Assembly (NCBI GenBank): GCA_028870615.1 | Contig: JAGWPH010000225.1 | Span: forward strand, 1 to 9,678 | From: Betaproteobacteria bacterium | Lineage (GTDB): Bacteria > Pseudomonadota > Gammaproteobacteria > Burkholderiales > Ferrovaceae | DNA length: 9,678 bases | Direction: 5' to 3' | Shown: positions 6,331-9,678 of the stretch, piece after piece | How the letters are laid out: each line of letters opens with the position of its first letter | Numbering within the stretch: the first letter of the stretch is position 1 | Position numbers and translations under genes: made by a program | The notes under the pieces: generated by a model | The model's input: the letters and a program-made list of their open reading frames with translations, nothing else | What the model was told of the DNA's origin: nothing | Database searches by the model: none

Positions 6331-6916
6331 GCGCTACCGCGACTACGTGCCCTACCTCGAAAAACGCCTTGCCGCTGGATCCACCCTGAACCCCAACCGG
6401 CGAAGCATCGCATCCTGCGGTTGCTGATCGAGAGGGTGCAGTTGCGCGAGGATGGTCTGAACATCATCTGGCGCGACGACGGTTGGCACCAATTCCGCAG
6501 GGAACTGGAGCAACACCCCTTCGTGGCCGAACAGCGGGATTCTACGGCCACCGTGGACATCACGACCTCCGGCAACGCCCGGGGCCTCGAGCGCCAAGAT
6601 TAAATCAACGTTTGATCTGCCCCTGATTCGCACCCCGGGCACGGCGTTCTACTGGCAGCGGCTGCTGGATTCCGGCGAGGTGGCCAATGCCACCGAACTC
6701 GCACGCCGGTTCAAACTGGAACCGGGTTGGGTGGCCGAGGTGCTGAGGATGACCCTATTGGCGCCGGACATCGTTCAGGCCATCGTCGACGGGCATCAGC
6801 CGCGCCACCTCAATCTGCATGCGGTACGTGGCCAGCAGACAGAAGTGCCCGTAGACTGGCAGGAGCAACGCGTGCTTTTCAGGTTCGCAGAAAAGGGGAT
6901 GGGGATTTCCGCTTAA
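6314..6916 (+). pseudogene. Decayed serine recombinase, C-terminal part only
   Basis: Three pieces in two frames match, in order, the C-terminal half of large serine recombinases. Piece 1 (frame 2, 6314-6427) reads RKGKRYRDYVPYLEKRLAAG, as at the zinc-ribbon region, and ends in a stop. Piece 2 (frame 1, about 6400-6603) reads HRILRLLIERV then QLREDGLNIIWRDDGW, the coiled-coil and following strand. Piece 3 (frame 2, about 6570-6916) reads FYWQRLLDSGEVANATELARRF, then VAEVLRMTLLAPDIVQAIVDG, then VDWQEQRVLF, the helix-turn-helix tail. Between pieces 1 and 2 some tens of residues normally present appear deleted, and a frameshift separates pieces 2 and 3. The catalytic serine domain is absent. The gene begins exactly where the mazEF operator ends, so its left part was lost at that junction. 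A 78-codon frame with a GTG start at 6680 remains open but is probably only the residue of this gene. Confidence 0.82.
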
Positions 6917-6924
6917 CGTCATAA

Positions 6925-6947
6925 AATTTGCTTCAGCGCAGCAAATT
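6925..6947. repeat. Small hairpin after the recombinase remnant
   Basis: AATTTGC (6925-6931) pairs with GCAAATT (6941-6947) around a 9-base loop. There is no T-run, so it is not a clear terminator. Confidence 0.35.
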
Positions 6948-7003
6948 CAAAGTGCATTCGCGCCCACGTGAGCTCATAAACATTAACTAAAAAGTGAGGG
7001 GCT

Positions 7004-7030
7004 TGTCGAAGTGCGCCGTCGCCGTTCGTC
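7004..7030 (+). promoter_or_regulatory. Candidate ECF42-type promoter
   Basis: TGTCGA (7004-7009) is followed by 17 bases and CGTC (7027-7030). The motif reported for ECF42 sigma factors is TGTCGA at -35 and CG(A/T)C at -10. The element lies 30 bases before the DGPF gene and would give a short leader, so the sigma factor encoded two genes later probably transcribes its own operon. A shorter-spaced CGTC at 7017-7020 is less suitable. Confidence 0.65.
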
Positions 7031-7060
7031 GTGTAAGGTAACCATTTTTAGGAGACTTTC

Positions 7061-7489
7061 ATGCCCCGTTATATGATCCAAGTACGCGCCACCGCAATGA
7101 GCGAAGCTGGTGACTTCCCTGATGACCCTACGCTCGTGCCACGCATGATGGCCTTTCACGACGAGATGGCCAAGGCTGGCGTGCTGCTCGATGGTGCTGG
7201 CCTGCAGCCTAGCAGCCAAGGATTTCGTGTGCAGTACGACGCCGCTGGCCAGGCACGAGTCATGGACGGCCCCTTCGCCGAGACCAAGGAACTGATTGCC
7301 GGTTACACGCTGATCGAGGTGCGATCGCGCGACGAAGCGCTGGCCTGGGCGCAGCGCTTTCCGGCACCGTTCCCTGGCCAATCCTGTTGCATCGAGGTGC
7401 GCCCGCTAATGGGCGGCATCGACCTACCACCCGAAGATGCCGAGCGCATCATCCGCGAACAGCTGGCCACCATCAAGCAGGGCGGATGA
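7061..7489 (+). CDS. DGPF (YCII-related) domain protein
   Basis: A 142-residue cytoplasmic protein of the YCII-related/DGPF family. The hallmark MDGPFAETKELIAGYTLIEV is at residues 68-87, after the opening strand MPRYMIQVRA and the helix LVPRMMAFHDEMAKAGVLLDGAGLQP. Family members are small alpha-beta barrels whose biochemical role is largely unknown. They are very often encoded beside ECF42 sigma factors and controlled by them. The start is the ATG at 7061, with a good AGGAGA ribosome site six bases upstream. The stop overlaps the start of the sigma factor gene by four bases (ATGA), so the two are translationally coupled. The likely promoter is at 7004-7030. The C-terminal extension after about residue 115 (MGGIDLPPEDAERIIREQLATIKQGG) is helical and charged. 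Confidence 0.92.
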   Translation: MPRYMIQVRATAMSEAGDFPDDPTLVPRMMAFHDEMAKAGVLLDGAGLQPSSQGFRVQYDAAGQARVMDGPFAETKELIAGYTLIEVRSRDEALAWAQRFPAPFPGQSCCIEVRPLMGGIDLPPEDAERIIREQLATIKQGG

Positions 7490-8733
7490 CGCCTCCCATC
7501 GAGGCCGTCTGGCGCCTGGAAGCCAGACGCCTTACCGGGGCTCTGTTGCGCGCAGGCGCCGATCTTGCGTTGGCCGAAGACTGCGTGCAGGACGCGCTGG
7601 TGGCCGCGATGCAGCGTTGGCCGTCCGAGGGCTGGCCTGAACGCCCAGGCGCCTGGCTGATGACCGTCGCGAAGCATCGCCTGCTTGATCGAATGCGTCA
7701 TACGCAGATGACGGCGCGGGAACAGCAAGCGCTGGGTCATGACGCCGATGCGCGCGCGGCCCACCTAGCTCCCGACCCGCTGGACTTGTTGCTTGCTGAT
7801 GAGGCCGACGCAGTGGGCGACGACGCGTTGAGGTTGATGTTTATCGCCTGCCACCCCAAGTTGGCGCCAGAGGCGCAATGGGCACTCACCTTGCGTCTGG
7901 TGGCCGGACTCACGGTGGCCGAAATCGCGCGCGCCCTGTTCGTCAAGGAAGCCACAATCGCTCAGCGCATCTCGCGCGCCAAGGCGCAGTTGGTCGGAGA
8001 ACCCTTCGATCTGCCGCCAGCATCCGAGCGTGCAGCACGCCTGGACGCTGTTTGCACGGTGCTGTACCTCATGTTCAACGAAGGCTATGTGGCCAGCAGC
8101 GGTGCCGAGTGGACGCGGCCGACCCTGTGTCATGAGGCCCTACGCTTGGCGCGACACCTGGCCGCTTTGCTACCGACGGACGCAGACGCGCAGGCGCTGC
8201 AGGCGTTGATGGAGCTGCAAGCCTCGCGCCTGCCTGCGCGCACCGATGCGCTGGGCCGCCCAGTGCTGCTGCTGGATCAGGATCGGCGCCTCTGGGATCG
8301 CCTGCTACTGCGACGTGGCCTAGCCGCGTTGGTGCGCTGCCGCAACCTGAATGCACTGAGATCGGAGGGGCCGGGTACTCTCACACTGCAGGCCGAGCTG
8401 GCGGCTGTACACGCCCGCGCCACCCACGCTGAAGACACTGACTGGCCTCAATTGCTACGGCTCTACGACGCGCTACACGCGTTGCAACCCAGCCCGGTCG
8501 TTGCGCTTAACCGCGCCGTTGCAATGAGCCACGCGATCGGGCCGACGCAAGCGCTCCCGCTCATGGAGGCGCTGCCGCTGGCCGGTTATCCCTGGTGGGC
8601 CAGCGCGCGGGCCGACCTACTACAACGCTTGAATCGCATCGAGGAAGCGCGCGAATCCCTGCGCCAGGCCATAGCTTGGACTGGCAACGAGCGTGAGCGC
8701 GCGTTGCTACTGGAGCGCTTGGAGCGCATGTAG
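7486..8733 (+). CDS. ECF42-type RNA polymerase sigma factor with C-terminal extension
   Basis: A 415-residue extracytoplasmic-function sigma factor of the ECF42 kind, much longer than a standard 180-200 residue ECF. Region 2 spans about residues 8-72 (LARAGADLALAEDCVQDAL-like helix, WPERPGAWLMTVAKHRLLDRMR). Region 4 spans about 113-170 (LRLMFIACHPKL, then the helix-turn-helix LTVAEIARALFVKEATIAQRISRAK). The extension begins with the conserved LDAVCTVLYLMFNEGY (residues 186-201) and GAEWTRPTLCHEALRLARHLAALLP (DUF6596-like). It ends in TPR-like helices (PSPVVALNRAVAMSHAIGPTQAL, RADLLQRLNRIEEARESLRQAI). In this group the C-terminal part is needed for activity and no classical anti-sigma factor is found, as here. 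The start is the ATG at 7486, overlapping the DGPF stop; the frame is open back to 7387 but that part is antisense-like shadow. The signal and regulon beyond its own operon cannot be inferred. Confidence 0.94.
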   Translation: MTPPIEAVWRLEARRLTGALLRAGADLALAEDCVQDALVAAMQRWPSEGWPERPGAWLMTVAKHRLLDRMRHTQMTAREQQALGHDADARAAHLAPDPLDLLLADEADAVGDDALRLMFIACHPKLAPEAQWALTLRLVAGLTVAEIARALFVKEATIAQRISRAKAQLVGEPFDLPPASERAARLDAVCTVLYLMFNEGYVASSGAEWTRPTLCHEALRLARHLAALLPTDADAQALQALMELQASRLPARTDALGRPVLLLDQDRRLWDRLLLRRGLAALVRCRNLNALRSEGPGTLTLQAELAAVHARATHAEDTDWPQLLRLYDALHALQPSPVVALNRAVAMSHAIGPTQALPLMEALPLAGYPWWASARADLLQRLNRIEEARESLRQAIAWTGNERERALLLERLERM

Positions 8734-8742
8734 GCGATGCTC

Positions 8743-8760
8743 CGGGCCTGCCCGATTTTT
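8743..8760 (+). terminator. Weak intrinsic terminator after the sigma gene
   Basis: CGGG (8743-8746), CCTG loop, CCCG (8751-8754), then ATTTTT. The stem is only four pairs, and an outer ATGCTC/GAGCAT pairing brackets the T-run. It lies 9 bases after the sigma factor stop, so position supports it more than strength. Confidence 0.45.
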
Positions 8761-9043
8761 CAGAGCATACGACAGTCGAAATAGGGGGGCCGGATTCACC
8801 ACGGAGCAGCGCATAGCCAACAGAAAGCTATCGTCTACGAACTGCCGAAATGGCTGACAGCAGAAACAAGGTTAGAACCACCCAACCAGAAAGACGCGGT
8901 GCCATCCCATTTTGTTCAGTTCTAGATTGTTGGTGACAGAACCACTTGTGCTCGAACCGAGGCCGTCTTTTTCAATGCCACTGACCTACTGCGGCACGCA
9001 GCCGCAAATCAATTACTGAGTTCGGATATTTAGGAATGCGAGG

Positions 9044-9119
9044 GGTGCAGTCGCAGCATGTGTAAAACCTTTCAGACACAACACCTGCGGGTATGTGCGG
9101 ATTGGCGAGGAAATGCGTT
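9044..9119 (+). repeat. 76-bp repeat, copy B
   Basis: Aligns without gaps to copy A at 5559-5634 with 11 differences. It lies three bases beyond the stop of the small minus-strand ORF at 9123-9290, so both copies sit directly at the 3' end of a gene, though relative to opposite gene directions. Confidence 0.8.
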
Positions 9120-9122
9120 CAC

Positions 9123-9290
9123 TCATGCCACCTTCAAAACAAGTTTCTTGCCACAGGCTTTGCCGTACCTGCACACAGTGGCAATCGACGGCGAATGTTT
9201 CCCTGTGGCAGGCGCACGCTCTAGCACAGCCACTGCACCGCCCACCGGCATCCAAATCTGAGCCAGATTGAAAAACGCGGGCCATCGCAT
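9123..9290 (-). CDS. Small coupled ORF, unrecognised, with a C-x5-C tail
   Basis: A 55-residue protein that I do not recognise. It starts at the ATG at 9290, one base after the stop of the glycosylase gene. A GGAGG ribosome site at 9300-9296, inside the last codons of that gene, lies five bases before the start; an ATG five codons earlier has no such site. The N-terminus is hydrophobic (MRWPAFFNLAQIWMPVGGAVAVLER). The C-terminus, TVCRYGKACGKKLVLKVA, has two cysteines six apart (C40, C46) in a basic context. The arrangement points to co-translation with the glycosylase. Function is unknown; it may be a small accessory protein or a gene relic. Confidence 0.45.
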   Translation of the reverse strand: MRWPAFFNLAQIWMPVGGAVAVLERAPATGKHSPSIATVCRYGKACGKKLVLKVA

Positions 9291-9291
9291 T

Positions 9292-9678
9292 TCAGCCTCC
9301 GTCATGGTTATGTTTATCAAGTAGAGAGCGACTGATCCGATCACGCAGCACGGGCACGAGTTCGTGCTCAAACCAAGGGTTACTCTGGAACCATGGCGTG
9401 TTGCGCGCCGAAGGGTGCGGCAACGGAAGATATTCAGGCGCAAACTCGCGCCACGCCTTTACCGTTTCCGTTAATGACCGCTTGCGGCGATTGCGCAGAA
9501 AGTGCCGCTGCGCATACAGGCCGATCAGCAAAGTCAATTCAATTCTTGGCAACTTCGTCAATAAATGATCGAGCCACAACGTCGCGCATTCTCGGCGTGG
9601 TGGCAAGTCGCCGCCATTCCCTCGGCCCGGATAACAATATCCCATTGGTATAATTGCAATTTTAGATTCGTCATAAAA
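9292..9678 (-). CDS. Uracil-DNA glycosylase superfamily protein, 5' end cut by window
   Basis: This is the C-terminal 128 residues of a uracil-DNA glycosylase superfamily protein. The frame is open to the window edge: residues FYDESKIAIIP precede the internal ATG at 9645, and they match the family, so that ATG is not the true start. The visible part contains MGYCYPGRGNGGDLPPRRECATLW, the strand IELTLLIGLYAQRHFL, a helix TLTETVKAWREF, and the family's second catalytic-loop motif LPLPHPSARN followed by PWFQSNPWFEHELVPVLRDRI. In this superfamily the PHPS motif inserts into DNA beside the flipped base. The active-site motif in the N-terminal part lies outside, so activity cannot be judged. The role by family is removal of uracil from DNA or a related nucleic-acid function. 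The last codons contain the ribosome site of the small ORF downstream. Confidence 0.8.
   Translation of the reverse strand, partial: FYDESKIAIIPMGYCYPGRGNGGDLPPRRECATLWLDHLLTKLPRIELTLLIGLYAQRHFLRNRRKRSLTETVKAWREFAPEYLPLPHPSARNTPWFQSNPWFEHELVPVLRDRISRSLLDKHNHDGG

Larger units (their letters stand above)
8734..9122. other. Intergenic stretch between the sigma gene and the minus-strand block
   Basis: This stretch holds the weak terminator, a small perfect hairpin TGCGGC-ACGCA-GCCGCA (8990-9006), and copy B of the 76-bp repeat (9044-9119). Short frames around 8800-8930 have no start site or motif I recognise. It may contain a worn-out gene, but none can be supported. Confidence 0.4.

Noticed and set aside
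6276..6575. Upstream extension of mazE to a 180-codon protein
   Set aside because: The extension is antisense to the recombinase remnant; the strong ribosome site and family length fix the start at 6275.
7387..7485. Extension of the sigma factor upstream into the DGPF gene
   Set aside because: It overlaps the DGPF coding region in another frame; the ATGA overlap at 7486 is the normal arrangement.
8890..8970. tRNA-like GGTTCGAGC on the minus strand, with ACCA downstream
   Set aside because: The T-arm does not pair and no acceptor or anticodon stem can be built.
9013..9285. 90-codon minus-strand frame across repeat B
   Set aside because: It overlaps the coupled small ORF in another frame and runs through the repeat; no ribosome site.

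Overview
The window looks like a chromosomal accessory stretch from a Gram-negative bacterium, most likely a proteobacterium and plausibly a betaproteobacterium. This rests on the moderately high GC of the genes, the close match of MazF to the E. coli protein, an Oxalobacter-like oxalyl-CoA decarboxylase, and an ECF42-type sigma cassette. The taxonomic call is inference and the species is not recognised.

Layout, left to right. (1) The C-terminal two thirds of an MFS carboxylate-type transporter (+) enters from the left edge. An imperfect palindrome of transposon-end type follows. (2) A minus-strand block holds an unrecognised 184-codon gene with its own good promoter, then a CHAD-domain protein. 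(3) An 857-base mostly non-coding stretch contains a 26-bp inverted repeat reminiscent of two fused IS30-type ends, and two palindromic operator-like boxes. (4) oxc, oxalyl-CoA decarboxylase (+), ends in a strong bidirectional terminator. (5) A mazE-mazF toxin-antitoxin operon (-) has a palindromic operator over its promoter. It abuts the decayed C-terminal part of a serine recombinase (+). (6) A two-gene cassette (+) encodes a DGPF/YCII protein and an ECF42-type sigma factor, with an upstream promoter matching the motif known for that sigma group. (7) A non-coding stretch carries the second copy of a 76-bp repeat. (8) On the minus strand, entering from the right edge, lie the C-terminal part of a uracil-DNA glycosylase superfamily protein and a small coupled ORF.

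How the genes relate. oxc would decarboxylate oxalyl-CoA to formyl-CoA. Its usual partner frc (formyl-CoA:oxalate CoA-transferase) is not in the window. The MFS transporter is a possible but unproven carboxylate importer for the same pathway. mazEF is self-contained. The DGPF/ECF42 pair is a self-contained regulatory cassette, probably autoregulated. Two 76-bp direct repeats (65 of 76 identical) bracket the mazEF, recombinase-remnant and ECF42 block. Together with the recombinase remnant, this suggests the block between oxc and the glycosylase is an accessory insertion or a patchwork. No rRNA, tRNA, CRISPR array or intact transposase was seen.
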